A program made the position numbers and the translations under genes. 64,000 nucleotides of DNA from Dendrolimus kikuchii (Eukaryota; Arthropoda; Insecta; Lepidoptera; Lasiocampidae). This document shows positions 20,380 to 32,493 of this stretch, one piece after another. The notes under the pieces were generated by a model. It saw only the letters and a program-made list of their open reading frames with translations, did not search any database and was not told where the DNA came from. The stretch's first letter is position 1. The number at the start of each line of letters is the position of its first letter. The stretch spans positions 5,592,887 through 5,656,886 of the forward strand of contig CM034392.1 of NCBI GenBank assembly GCA_019925095.2. Direction: 5' to 3'.

Positions 20380-23310
20380 AAACAACATGTGAGGAGGCTC
20401 GGGCCCGGTATATAAATATTTATAGATTTATATATACTAGTGGTCGCCCAATGGTCGAAATTCGACCATAATTAATTTAAATTATAAGTTTGAACATATT
20501 AAGGTTCAGTTGTCAAAGACTATACTTCTATAATCACAGATTTCGCCAAGGTTAAACTGTTAATTTCACTTTAACAATAGACAAAAGAGTATATGCGTGT
20601 GTGTGTCAAATACATGGTAGTGTGTGTAATGTTTTTTTATTCATTTAATGTATTTTGTGTGTATAATTTTTTTTAAATATTAGCATTCTGCACTCCTCCT
20701 CTATATAACACCCGCGCAATTTGCTTAAAAAGGGGTACAAAGTTTTGGCTTCACGTATTAATATAATGATATAGGTATTGTAATTTATTACTCAGTAGGT
20801 CTTTGATGCTGAAGCAAAGCTCAGAGCAACTAAATAATTTTCATCCCGCTGAGATTATTACTAGATAATATAATCAGTTTTATATTTTTACGTTAGATTA
20901 TTTTAAATGATTTGAACATCTTTGTAAAATCATTTGCAAGCTAGGCTTTTCTCCACATAACCTTTCGTTGGATGCCTATATTTTTCGAGATAAAATTATC
21001 TTTTCTTATTTACACTGTTTAGAGAACTTCACTCACATATTACTAGTAATTTTCATAAAAATTGGTTAGTATCCAAACGAAACCAGAAAGAGAACGAATT
21101 CATAAATTCACATTTCTAATTATGTACCCTATATATTAAAATGATAACTAAAATGACGTGGAAAGAAGGCGTGTTTATCATTCCAATCCACGTTATTATT
21201 CTGTAATACAGATGGCCCTTAGTTACTAATTATATGCCACTGGATCTACGTGAAACGGTCAATAGCTATAGCGTTATCCCAAATGATGCATGAAACTTAA
21301 TTTAAAGGTTACAGTGTAACCACTGTTATTAATATACTGTGTCCCCACTCGTGTTGTTCTAGCGTGTCACCTTTGGAAAATGACTGCTAGATTTGTTTAC
21401 CTACTTTTTAATAATATCATTTATCACTGAAAATTAAATATTATATATAGGTTTGTTCATAAAGTTGTTTGTTATTCACTTTGAAAAACATATCGGTTAC
21501 AGTGAAACATTTGTAAGTAAAAATGATTTGGAAAATGTGAAAGTAAAGAGTGAGTACCAACCAACATAGCTATAGGTCTTTGTATGATATATAATGTAAT
21601 GTATGTATTTAGCTATAATATACATATTATTACAATAAAATTAGCCAATGGAAGGGTCTCGTAGAGGCGTTGCATTTCCATTCGTTCTGTTATTTAATTC
21701 CAAAACTCTAGAAAATCCAAAACTATACAAGGGATCCTGTTCCTGCCTGTGTGAAATAAATAAATTAAACATTTTTGAAATAATACATACTTAAGTAGGT
21801 TTCTGCCAATAAAAGGACGAATAAATAAACTCGTTTTAATGTGGGTTAAAACCATAATTTTTCGGCTCTCAGCACTTCATGAATGTTGCCTGTGTTTTAT
21901 GTGTTCCAATTATTACGCACTGATTTTAATTTGTTACTTGTGGTATGGCAACATCCATTATTTTTACGCGTACATTATGAATAATTAATTATAGTCGTAT
22001 GTTGACCTAATTATTTCGTTTTTGTATAACTACAGAAAATTATTGGACATTATTTGGGAACTGCAAAATACACAACTCAAAATAATTTTTCTGCAATCAA
22101 AGAAATTAAAGAATATATCAATGAAAATTTAAAATTATTATTACATAGATACGTTTAATTGACGTAAGTTATTTTTACACTATTTTTTTTATTTGTCATT
22201 TAATACTATCCAAAAATTTGAAAAATATTTAAGTTAGAATCTATTAAAAATACTTAGAAAGGTATAAACGTTAATCACAATAAATAACTTTCTTTAAAAG
22301 TTAAAACTTTTTCGATTGGTAGGTAATCTTCGGAGACAAAGGGGAGAATTACTTACATATTTTTGGTTATAAATCGAAGAATATATTTTTAAGTGTTTAA
22401 TTTATAGATTTAGGACCGATTAGTCAATCATCAGATAAAAGTTATCCATCAAATAAATTATAACCTGGCTGAATCTAAAAGTGAAACCGCTCGACTGTTT
22501 CATTCGCGCAACTGTAATTTGTAATTTATTCGACTAATAACTTTATCTAACGATTGCAAAATTGGCCCATATAGTAATAAAATAAAAACGGTTCCTTAGA
22601 GCTGAGAATCTTCCCGACATTTAGCTGTGGTATATATTTGAATAAAAACTTGAATTTGAATAAGTCTGAAATTTTATTAAGTATACGTCAAATATTTTTA
22701 TTTAAAATCTATTCATTGTCCTTTACTTAAGCAATTTAATTTAATAGAAAGTGTTGGAAATACGCGCGATGTTTAAAAAGAAAGACTTATTCAATGATAC
22801 TGTTGATATCATAAATATGTATATTACTTGTATAAATAAAAGTATTTTAAAAATTAAAAATAACAGAATCGAATCTTTTCGACCTTATCAAAGACTGCAG
22901 TCCCGTAGGATAGACGAAGAGGTATAGCGAAACAAGTGGCATTGCATTGCATTCACTAACAAATACGTCGTTATCTTGATAACAACGCGAAAGATGTTTC
23001 GCCGGTACGTGCTAATTAACAAAATTATACTACAATATAACTCCAACAAATATACTTATCTAATTATAAAAATGTACCATGTATGTACATGATTATTTCT
23101 CAAATTGCTTTAGCACATGAAATATAGCTGTAAAAACCGTAACGGTAAATATTTTTATTCCGTAATAATCGTAACTCGTGTGCAATCACGGTGTTATTTT
23201 CTGCCATTAAAATGCATTTAGTAGAAAACTTAATTATGTATTTTCAAATAAAGTGACATTCTAATTTTAAACTTTCCGTTTCAAGTTTCCATAATGCAAC
23301 AGACTTGATT
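20380..23310. other. Long gene-poor AT-rich interval
   Basis: About 2.9 kb without supported coding exon or RNA gene. A fragment at about 22610-22670 (GAATAAAAACTTGAATTTGA) resembles the end of family D retroelements. Nothing else recognised. Confidence 0.4.
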
Positions 23311-23311
23311 G

Positions 23312-23603
23312 TTTTTTTATTTATTGCAGGAGTTCAGCAGACAGGCAGACGGCCCACCTGACGGAAAGAGGTTACTATCGCCTATGGACTTTTGCAACAC
23401 CAAAGGTGCCACAAACGCGCCGCTGCTCTCTTAAGGGAGACTGGAACCTGGTCACTAATGCCGGAACACAACTCAAGGTTGTTATGGCGACATGCTTTAG
23501 ACGAGGGGTGGGAGCCATCCAGTCGGGCAAATGCCCTACCACCTGGCTGTGGGTTATTAAGTCGCCGAAATTGTATTCTTTCTCCGTTCCTGCACGGATA
23601 AAT
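23312..23603 (-). mobile_element. SINE-like family A
   Basis: On the minus strand it runs from TTATCCGTGCAGGAACGGAG to a CTCCTGCAATAAATAAAAAA tail. A piece of about 25 bp is missing between AACCCACAGCCAGGTGGTAG-side text and the GGAACGG end (TTAAGTCGCCGAAATTG junction on the plus strand). Its 5' end abuts a perfect hairpin (23607-23657). Confidence 0.85.
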
Positions 23604-23606
23604 TTT

Positions 23607-23657
23607 ATATATAAATATCTTGTTCAACACGGATTGTTGAACAAGATATTTATATAT
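23607..23657. repeat. Perfect hairpin, 23-bp arms, 5-nt loop
   Basis: ATATATAAATATCTTGTTCA plus ACA, loop CGGAT, then the exact reverse complement. No mismatch in 23 bp, so it is recent or maintained. It touches the 5' end of the adjacent SINE. Confidence 0.95.
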
Positions 23658-24024
23658 CTAAATGGAATCTTCCAGATTACTTATTTGTTGTCAAAGCACG
23701 AGTCTACCAACGCTTCCTGTTCGTGTTAGCAGCCGTATATTACCGTGTCAGCTGTTTACGCCAGATTTTAACCAGTGATCTATGGATCCGGATCGAAGGA
23801 CCAAATTATGTAGAGAGTTTACCTACATAGGATGTTAATGAACACAGAAGTTTTTAGATGTAATTTTTTTATTGCTAAAGTTATGCTAAGATCAATGGCT
23901 AATTTGCCGACCAAGTACAGTGCTAAACGAGTAGATATTGATGCTAACGGTATGTTAACATGCACGTATCGGCGTAAACCACTGACACAGCAATGTACGG
24001 CAGTTACCCCGTATACTTCAAAGC

Positions 24025-24152
24025 ATTTTTTTTTTTATTGCAGGAGATCAGCAGACAGGCAGACGGCCCACTTGATGGAAAGCAGTTACCATCGCCTATG
24101 GATATTTGCAACAGCAAAGTTGCTACAAATGCGCTGCTGCTCTTTTAAGGGA
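24025..24152 (-). mobile_element. SINE-like family A, 3' part only
   Basis: Contains the T-run/ATTGCAGGAGATCAGCAGAC end and the GCTACAAATGCGCTGCTGCT block, then stops after the TTTTAAGGG block. 5'-truncated. A family D fragment follows directly. Confidence 0.8.
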
Positions 24153-24154
24153 TA

Positions 24155-24245
24155 TAGGGAAAGACTGTTATAGGGAAAGAAGCGGCACAATAACTCCCCA
24201 GCAAGACATCTTTACTTTATCATTGTTATGTAAATTAATGGTCTT
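24155..24245. mobile_element. Family D retroelement fragment
   Basis: AGAAGCGGCACAATAACTCC followed by CCAGCAAGACATCTTTACTT corresponds to the GCAAGAAACTCCCCAGCAAC segment of the copy at 8676. Diverged. Confidence 0.45.
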
Positions 24246-24284
24246 TTAAAAAAAATGTTTTGAACTAATACAAGGTGTAACAAA

Positions 24285-24365
24285 TTCATCATTATCCTAG
24301 AGTTAAATCCCGCTTGCTTTCGGAGCGTCTGCCTCGAATCCTGTGGGGTCCGCAACCGCAACAAG
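24285..24365 (-). mobile_element. RTE-type 3'-end fragment
   Basis: CATCATTATCCTAGAGTTAA then GCTTGCTTTCGGAGCGTC resembles the end at 6963 (CATCATCATCCGAGCGTTAA, TTCGGAGCGTTC). Short, no coding part. Confidence 0.45.
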
Positions 24366-24830
24366 GTACGACAATGTAATTTGTATGAATGATTTATTGA
24401 AACTGAAACTGCTTGAATGACTGAATGAATATGCTTTATAGTGTTTTAAAAGATACAGTTAACAGAAATATAATTTTACAGTACACTAGGTGGTCTTATC
24501 ACTATTAGCGATTTCTTACAGACAAACCTTTGGATGGATAAAAAATTGAATAAAAACAGAGGTATGTTGCATTATTCTCACTACTACTGTTTGATAGCGA
24601 TAATCGCATTACTCCCATTCGATGCGGTTGTGTAAAAAATCTTTCGTTGTGTAATAAACGATCGTAGCTTTACTAATATTCAAACTTGTTCACTGAAAGT
24701 TCTTGTATGTTTTCTGGGATTTTGTTGAAAACCATTATACTTGCCTCACGAAACTATTATAAACTTTATGTAGTCTTCATATATCTTACTATTCATACAC
24801 TAACCTTCGATCGAGTGGGCGGTTAGCCTG

Positions 24831-25147
24831 TTTTTTTTTTTATTGCAGGAGTTCAGCAGACAGGCAGGCGGCCAACTTGGTGGAAAGCGGTTACCATCGC
24901 CTATGGACATTTGCAACACCAAAGGTACTACAAATGCGCTGCTGCTCTCTTAAGGGAGACTGGAACCTGGTCATTAATGCCGGAACACAACACAAGGTTG
25001 ATATGGCGGCATACTCTAGAACAGGGGTGGTCGCCATCCAGTCGAGCAAATACTCTACCACCTGGCTGTGGGTTGTTTAGTCGCCTCTTACGACAGGCCG
25101 CCGGGCCGCAGGAAATTGTATTCTTTCTCCGTTCCTGCACGGATAAA
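24831..25147 (-). mobile_element. SINE-like family A, subfamily with 62157
   Basis: Full-length copy with a long T run at its left (tail) end. It shares with the copy at 62157 several variants not seen in the others: CCAACTTGGTGGAAA or CCCACTTGGTGGAAA, GTCATTAATGCC, AACACAACACAAGG, GTCGAGCAAATACTC and GCCGGGCCGCAGG. Confidence 0.9.
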
Positions 25148-25615
25148 AATGTTTGCCTGCTTCAAGCAATAAAAATAAATACAATCGGTAGATGTTTGAC
25201 ATTAATTGTATGGAACTTATGTCAAATTTTAACCGATAGTAAGCCAAGTGAACGGTTAGTAAGATATAGGAACCGGCCATAAGTAAGAAAACAATACACC
25301 GAACAAAAAGAACAATAACGAGTTTTGTAACTGTGTAACTTTTTCAATACACAACTGGCGTTAAGTTTATTGTTTGATTTGAGGTAACTTCCTCACGCCT
25401 TTGAAGGACCACCGCGTTATTATATGAGCATAAACAACGGCAATAAATAAGTTATCACGCCAGATTGCTCCGATAACTAAACTTTTATGAAGGACAACAC
25501 GCACTTTATGGTGTTTTTATTGGTTGTTGATTAATGTTGAATATTAAGGACGCGACTGCGTGAAAAACATAATATTAATACTGAGCGAAACAAGAAATTG
25601 TCATAGAAATATAAT

Positions 25616-25857
25616 AATAATAATCGGCAGACAAGCACACATACCTACTGTATATCCCCAAATTAAGCAAGTTACGCTTGTGTTACGGGTAATATACAAC
25701 GGACTACTCTGGGGCCGATCTCAGACACCTAGACTATAGTAAATAACGAAGAAAATACGTTTCCGAAATTTACTATATCAGGAACCGAACCCGGAGCCTC
25801 TGCGATGCAGTCAGGTATGCCGGCAAAGGCTTAGCTCTCTCAACGACAGAGGCCGTC
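25616..25857 (-). mobile_element. tRNA-derived SINE family C
   Basis: Inverted relative to 55225. Contains AATCGGCAGACAAGCACACA, AAATTAAGCAAGTTACGCTT, CTCTGGGGCCGATCTCAGAC, GGAACCGAACCCGGAGCC (inverted B box GGTTCGGTTCC) and the head GGCCTCTGTCGTTGAGAGAG on the minus strand. Confidence 0.85.
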
Positions 25858-26015
25858 AAATATAGGCGCTATATATCGCGTATATCCAGCACACCGATTC
25901 CGCACCACTACTGCACGCAGAAGTCAGAAAGCAGCGTTTTTGGGAATTCTACTACTACTGTTGTAGCTGTCATAAGAACTCTGTTATTTGGTCAATATTA
26001 AACTTTCACGTTTGA

Positions 26016-26260
<245 letters not shown>

Positions 26261-27480
26261 TCGAGAATAGTTTAGAATAAAATAAATAATAATTTTTTGA
26301 ACTATTATTTATTTTTCACTTTTAAGTGATTATTTAGTGATTTAATTCCCTTCTCCGTGGAAATTTTGAAAAAAGAATTAAATACACTCTTATGATAAAA
26401 TGTTATGGAACGTTATGTAAAAATAAGCTTTTTCAAAAAGGTTTTTAAATACAAGCTTTTGAGATCCTGCATATCATGTAGCAGCTGAGTGCTAGCCAAG
26501 ACAAGTAAAACGAGCCCAAACACGACGGGTCTATCTTGTTTAGTACAGGAGTTCCTATGGCCACGTTCCGACTCCATCATCAAATCAGCTCCATGGTACC
26601 ATATTATTGCATTGTCACGCGATATACACATACGAGCAAAATTTCAGCTCAATCGGAAACCGGGAAGTCGATCAAATTTAACTTGAAAGATTGCGTTACA
26701 CACTAACATACGTATGAAGCTAATAAAAGCGTATTAAATTTTTTTTTATAAGTCTGTGCATAATGAAACGTTCCATGCAGGTGACAAACGTCTACTGTTT
26801 GCCCCAATGGGCTACGGAATCACAAAAATGCATTCAATCGGAAATACCCTTATATCAAAAATAACTAAACACCGACTTAATTTGAATCGATTTTTTGACC
26901 TGCGCAACCACACCTGCATAGGTAAACCTGGCCCATAGATACCGTACCGTGTATGGCTGAAGTACATTAATAAGGGTTTCATTTTAAATCTTAAAAAGAA
27001 AAAGAAAAGGTTTGGTTGAGAAACCTCGGAAGAAAAAGTAAAGAGCGTAATTATTTATTTGTTTTACTACTTAATTCTTGAGTCACGAAAGCTGGTAAAG
27101 GCTTACTTCAGTGACAATTTAAAACAACCAATAGCAAATTACTATATCCGTTTTACTATTAAATATAAACTCATCCTTATGCGGTTGTAATAAAGCTTGT
27201 TTATAAATGAAAGATGTACTCGTATCAGGCTTTGAGTGACACCGTTGTCATAATATTGCGCATCCATTTCCTGATTGGCTACGTTGACAGTAAATATGAA
27301 CACGCCCTTATTAAGGCACGCCCAACTGGAAGATTGTTTCTGAGGTTGCTAAGCAACAGGGGCGGATATTCTAAATACCATAATGGGCGATAGACTTGCA
27401 AGCAAGTACGTGAACTTATGGGCTTATGGCCTGGTGACTTTCTTCGATTCTTATGCCCCTGCTACATCTGAGATAATGTT
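26261..27480. other. No gene recognised
   Basis: AT-rich. Open frames on both strands at 26413-26938 have no recognised domain or splice support. Confidence 0.35.
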
Positions 27481-27577
27481 CGCGTTACTGTCTATCTCGA
27501 ATACGACGCTATGGCTGACACATCCCATAGAACGTAACTTGTAGCTATATATAGATATTATCCTATAAATTACATAC

Positions 27578-27727
27578 ATACATACATAACTTCACGCCAG
27601 TTCCCTTGCGGGGTAGGCACGAACAACAGAACGCCATTTAGGTTTATTCTTACACACTTCACTTGCTTCTTTGACATTCATAACTCTTGTCATGCACGCT
27701 CGTCTGTTCTTAAGGCTCCTGACATGA
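27578..27727 (-). mobile_element. RTE-type retrotransposon 3' end (family R)
   Basis: Minus strand encodes the end of the polyprotein tail also seen at 58110 (NVKEA...VCKNKP, then RELA-like) and finishes with a (TATG)n tail, here CATACATACATA on the plus strand. Inserted inside the TIR transposon. Confidence 0.75.
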
Positions 27728-27826
27728 ATTAAGTACGGATATATACATATACCTATGAATTAGGTACAAATTTTAATTAATAGAATAAAGTTATTATTAC
27801 TTATTGTTTGAAAATGACATTTAAGG

Positions 27827-27935
27827 AGACATCTATAAATTACGTCACAAGTTAAGGGGGGGGGTCCGGCGAACTGTGACATTATGTGACAAGCGGTGGG
27901 AGGGGAACTAAATTTCGTGACGTCACATCATCAAA
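27827..27935. mobile_element. TTACGTCAC element, partial
   Basis: ATAAATTACGTCACAAGTTA, a G-run, GGAACTAAATTTCGTGACGT CAC. The same phrases occur in the larger element at 28781-29050. Nested within the TIR transposon. Confidence 0.6.
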
Positions 27936-28253
27936 ATGTAATATAAAGTATAGATACTGCTACAAGTTACGTTCTATGGGATGTGTCAGCGATGCCGTCG
28001 TATTTGATATTGATAGACAGTAGTGACTGTGTCATGTAGCCCAGGATTTAATGCATTATTTGAGATACGTCATTGTTAATGACGTTAAACATAGACAAAT
28101 AACTCATGTACATACTCGTACACCAATGTAACTAATCATTAACGGAGTTTCTTTTAAACGCTATGAATGCATTCGGAAGGCACTAACAATAACATTGTCC
28201 CAGGTGTAGCAAGGATATAAGGGTTGCTAGCCAATTAGACACTAAACCATATT

Positions 28254-28494
28254 CGATACACCTGCGGAACGTTCCTCGCGGAAAGTTCGCCTGAATACGC
28301 TCAGAATGTTTTTTAAGTCACCTATGACAGTATAACGGAAATTCTTCCCAGTAGGGTTATTCACAAACGTCGGAAACATTTTCGTGTAAGAACGGAAAGC
28401 TCCCACACGAATCAATTTCCGAAGTTTGTGAATAACTAATGCCGATCCTACAGTCGCCGAACCTTTCGCGCGGGACATAACCGCAGGTGTGTCG
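28254..28494. mobile_element. Fold-back MITE
   Basis: The two halves are inverted copies: ACACCTGCGGAACGTTCCTC...GGAAAGTTCGCC on the left, and GGCGA-ACCTTTCGCGCGGGAC...CCGCAGGTGTGTCG on the right. A further inverted pair lies at the centre (see 28357-28435). The 78-codon open frame across it is a by-product. Confidence 0.75.
28357..28435. ncRNA. MITE-derived hairpin, pre-miRNA-like
   Basis: TTATTCACAAACGTCGGAAA pairs with TTTCCGAAGTTTGTGAATAA (one mismatch in 20), with partially pairing inner arms (TTCGTGT / ACACGAA) and a small loop. The 79-nt size and shape resemble a microRNA precursor, but the evidence is structural only. Confidence 0.3.
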
Positions 28495-28780
28495 CTAGGC
28501 TTACTGTGACCAAATTCGACATAGAAAATGTATTATTTTTGGAGCCGAGAAGCAAACATAATTACGACCTGAAATTGCTTAGGTCAATACTTGGTTAATT
28601 TGGTTCTTATCGGGTTTTGTTAGCCTTGAGCTAATTGGAATGGCGTTGCCAGTTTTCGACATTGCTATTATGTATTTTTAATATCCACCTACATTTAAAC
28701 GGGATTTATATTTATTATTTCGTTATTGTTGGTAACTTCCAACTTTATTGTTTAGTTTAAAAGTACTTACCTACATACTT

Positions 28781-29050
28781 AGGGCCATACATAAATTACG
28801 TCACGCGTTAAGGGGAGGGAGTCGACGAAGTGTGACAAGGGGTGGGAGGGTACTAAATTTCGTGACGTCACATTTCAAAATCTAATTAAACTAATTACGG
28901 AACTACTGTTTTAATTTAATACTTTCCTGGTGTAAAACTGCAAGATATGTGATATCACACTAGGGAGGGATCTCACGAATGTGTCACAAGGGCGGGGGTG
29001 GGGTCAGAAAATCATGAAATTCGTGTGACGTAATTTGTGGAACGCACCTT
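28781..29050. mobile_element. TTACGTCAC MITE
   Basis: Left end AGGGCCATACATAAATTACGTCAC and right end GTGACGTAATTTGTGGAACGCACCT are imperfect inverted repeats. The interior contains three purine-rich blocks (GGGGAGGGAGTC, GGGTGGGAGGG, GGCGGGGGTGGGG). No coding sequence. About 270 bp. Confidence 0.65.
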
Positions 29051-29268
29051 AATTCTTTGAGGACAGTATTTCTCTCACTTTTGCCTCTAATGGTTATCTT
29101 TTTGATCTCTTTGTGTATAGTATACCTATTACAAGTAGAACACAGTTCTCAGATTTTTTTAAAAATATATATCAGTAGCTATATGTATGTATGTAATGTT
29201 TGAGTACTTATTCCTTCTACAAGTTTCCTTTATGTTGCCTTCTATAAAAATGTTGGAATATTAAAAAC

Positions 29269-29315
29269 AGCCCATAAAGGTCTCACTGCTGGGCCCGCCT
29301 CCCATATTTGGAATA
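29269..29315 (-). mobile_element. SINE family B 3'-end fragment
   Basis: AACAGCCCATAAAGGTCTCA, CTGCTGGGCCCGCCTCCCAT is the reverse complement of the family B end. Confidence 0.65.
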
Positions 29316-29319
29316 AGGC

Positions 29320-30088
29320 CTAAATAATTATATTACACTAGAGTTTACGCCGCGAGTCAAACCCTGGTAAGTACCTACCTCTAATTTACTTACATAAAAA
29401 TTTAACTAAATTTTATATCTCGCAAGTAGAGCTGCGGGCAAAGGTAAGAATGTATCAATGTTCCTAAAAGTGTATATACAGACAGACAGACGCGAAAAGC
29501 GACTTTGTTTTATACTATATAACGATAAAGAAGATCAATATTATTCCGTGCGAGCGGGGGTACGCATTTAGGATTGGAAGAAAACACCATTTTTTTTTAA
29601 CTAAGCGCTTTTATTAAGTTACACAGCCGTACGTGGTTCTTCTTTGCAGGGTTGCTAAATCATGCACAGCTAAAGACGCACTGCCCTGAGGATGAGATGT
29701 CTACTCACAATACCGTTGCTGATAATGCATAGACCACCTCCTGCTACTGCGGTGCTCACCTCCGAATTTACTCAGCGTAGCTTGCTTCTGGATCCCTCTT
29801 AAACTATACTAAAGTCCTCCTTCAGTGAACCGCCCATTAAACTCTTTACTAAACTCTCCACTAAACTCGTCACTGTCTTCTACTAAAATTTTCTTCCAAC
29901 TGCCTAAACTCGTCACTATCTTGTATTAAACTTCTCTCTCCTCCAACTCTCTCGTATCGCACTTATCATATCGCTTCAACAGAACTCTCCGATAAGCGCT
30001 CCTTACACTGCAGTTCCGGGTAGTATATACTCGGAAGAATCTTCTGGAACCAATCATTTCGATGTTTTTTCGTTAGTCTTTTATTTAC
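29320..30088. other. No gene recognised; pyrimidine-rich patch
   Basis: 29810-29960 contains tandemly related ACTAAACTC / CTCGTCACT / TCTTCTACTAAA phrases, a low-complexity stretch. No supported gene. Confidence 0.35.
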
Positions 30089-30090
30089 TA

Positions 30091-30327
30091 CTGGCTGTGC
30101 CCGCGACGTCGTCCGCGTGGAATTTGTTTTCAAAACCCCCCGATTTTGACACATTCTTCATTGGTGCTCCACTCCTATTGGTGTTATCGTGATGATATAT
30201 AGCCTATAGCCTTCCTCGATAAATGGGCTATCTAACACTGAAATAATTTTTCAAATCAGACCCGTAGTTCCTGAGATTAGCGCGTTCTAACAAACAAACT
30301 CTTCAGCTTTTGTATATTAGTATAAGA
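30091..30327 (-). mobile_element. Non-autonomous Helitron (second copy of 8293)
   Basis: Minus strand: TCTTATACTAATATACAAAA at the 5' end, preceded by A; the 3' end is GCGGGCACAGCCAG followed by T (CCAG instead of CTAG). The interior matches 8293-8528 over its length. Confidence 0.85.
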
Positions 30328-30329
30328 TA

Positions 30330-30950
30330 TAAGATTTATCGCTTTCTAAACATCTATCTATAATCTATCTGTCTTTTCCTTCCTAAAACTTCTATTCTAG
30401 GAATTCGATCTTCATTTCGTTAGGTATTCTTTTGTTAATCATATATCCCTTTCTAAAATGTTACTATCCTTGTCTTTTCCTTCCACAATCTTCTACCTTT
30501 TTCTGAAAGTCTTGAAACTAGCTTACGCTGTCAGGACGTTCTATCCTCGTTCGCCAAAATTTGTAATTTTTTAATATAAACCCATACCAATATAATTATC
30601 TATTAGCCACATTATCCTTATCATCGACGTCACCTGTGTTGCTAATTATATTTTACTAGATTACAACAGATTTTTCGAAATACTGTTGCACGCCTGGGGC
30701 CCTAAAGCGACCGCTTTGAATTTAAATCCGGCGGCGTGTAAGGTGTTACAAATTTAATGGAAAAATACGGTTCTGAAATATTCGTGTGCATGCAGGATCT
30801 AAAAATCATTAGTGAGCTACTGATATAAAAGAGTGATAATTGAACGAGATGACATGACGTAGGTATTACGAGCAAAGTCACGTGGACAGCTTTCGGGTTT
30901 CCACGAAGAATTTCATATTACAGAAGGAGACAAAAAACTAATAAAACTTA
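30330..30950. other. No gene recognised
   Basis: AT-rich, nothing supported. Confidence 0.35.
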
Positions 30951-30956
30951 ATTGAA

Positions 30957-31110
30957 ATGTCATTGTCAAGTATGTTGTCAATGTCACTCTCGCGGAGCGT
31001 CGTGTCTAAGGAAGCGGGGTTGACCGTAAAAAGAAGATATATAACCTCCTCTGGAGAATGGTCGCCAGCGCACCACGTGTTCGACGAACCGCGATCCGTT
31101 GCCATAATCA
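30957..31110 (+). CDS. Possible orphan first exon, unknown product
   Basis: ATG in fair context (TTGAAATGT), then MSLSSMLSMSLSRSVVSKEA and a stretch of less AT-rich sequence through SPAHHVFDEPRSVAIIK to a weak donor-like AAAGTGAAT near 31110. I do not recognise the sequence and no downstream exon was found. Chance is about as likely. Confidence 0.2.
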
Positions 31111-31229
31111 AAGTGAATTATAACGTAATCGGAGTTAATATCAAGAGAGTTAATTGTTATTTAAGCAATAGAAAAATCATGTTGATGAAGTATAAAGTAA
31201 ATTTATTGAAGTATCACAAAAGATGTTAA

Positions 31230-31748
31230 TTTCATAAATATACCCACATATTCATGCCATGACATGACTAATTCTGATGAATAAAGCCTTCCTGAACTTA
31301 TAACGCTCTGACGAGCTTGTATATTTGTCACACGAAGAAACAATAATAAAGAATCTACATGAAAAATAAGGGCACATGAATTTCTTCGTGATATTATACC
31401 GTGTGGATCTATATAGAAGTTCGTGTTTACGATTTCAACTTTATGCAATCAAAATAAAGTTTATTTTAGATGTCTGTATAGTCTGACAAAAGAAAAATCA
31501 AAGAATCAGTTCGCAGAAATAACGGCTAGACGTCTTTTTATGACCGGCGCCCTACTTAATGCACGGCATTTATCAAATATGTCTTGTATGCTTGACACTA
31601 TTGAATATTACTGCGGTTTTCTGTAAGGTTCAATTTCAGTACCTACACCATGCTTTTTTATGGGATAAAGGAGCCGAATACGTTTTCATACATTCTTGAA
31701 CCCAGATTGTAAAAAGATTAGAGTGATTTTAAGATTTCTTTAATATTC
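31230..31748. other. No gene recognised
   Basis: Short open frames only. None has a recognised motif. Confidence 0.35.
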
Positions 31749-31751
31749 TTA

Positions 31752-32077
31752 TTTTTTTTTTATTGCAGGAGTTCAGCAGACAGGCAGACGGCACACTTGA
31801 TGGAAAGCGGTTACCATCGCCTATGGACATTTGCAACACCAAAGGTGCTACAAATTCGCTGCTGTTCTCTTAAGGGAGACTGAAACCTGGTCACTAATTC
31901 CGAAACACAACTCAAGGTTGTTATGGCGACATACTTTAGATCAGGGGTGGTAGCCATCCAGTCGGATATTGGACAAATGCCTTACTACCTGGCTGTGGAT
32001 TGTTTTGCCGCCTCTTACGACAGGCCGCCCCGCCCGGCCGCAAGAAATTGTATTCTTTCTCCGTTCCTGCGCGAATA
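31752..32077 (-). mobile_element. SINE-like family A
   Basis: Near full length; tail T run at left, CGTTCCTGCGCGAATAAA at right. Carries a small local duplication or insertion (TCGGATATTGGACAAATGCC) where the others read TCGGGCAAATGCC. Confidence 0.88.
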
Positions 32078-32079
32078 AA

Positions 32080-32490
32080 TAATAATTATGTTGATATTTT
32101 AGAGGTATAATTAATTGTAGTGGGTTTAATTATATCGAATAAATTAATTATGTGTTAAGTGGTTGAAATTCATTCGCGTAAATCGATTATGGTAATCGAC
32201 AACTTATTTTGTTTGCGGCCTTATTTTTAAGATTTTTCGTCTTTCACATAGAATTTGAAGCTGACGTTTTCCATTTTGTAGTAGAAAAATATAACCTTTA
32301 TGTTAAGCCATATCTCAACTGCTTACATTTTTTTGGCCCAAAATCCCCATCGCTTTTATGAATACATTTTTATTGTGTGTTTAGATGTTTAATTTAAAAT
32401 ATTTTATACTTAGAAATACAATCTAAACTTAAAAGTAAACTATAAACTATACTATATTAAAAACTAAAACTAAATAAAATAGTGGAAAAA
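32080..32490. other. No gene recognised
   Basis: AT-rich, nothing supported. Confidence 0.35.
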
Positions 32491-32493
32491 TAG

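Larger units (their letters stand above)
27483..28026. mobile_element. TIR transposon with nested insertions
   Basis: Left arm (27483-27544, ending TGACACATCCCATAGAACGT AACTTGTAGC) and right arm (27960-28026) are inverted repeats of more than 60 bp with few mismatches. Between them lie an RTE end (27578-27727) and a TTACGTCAC-type element (27827-27935). A lone diverged arm occurs at 38208-38256. No transposase is encoded. Confidence 0.75.

Noticed and set aside
28242..28478. 78-codon open frame, minus strand
   Set aside because: It lies inside a fold-back MITE; the sequence is explained by the inverted repeat.
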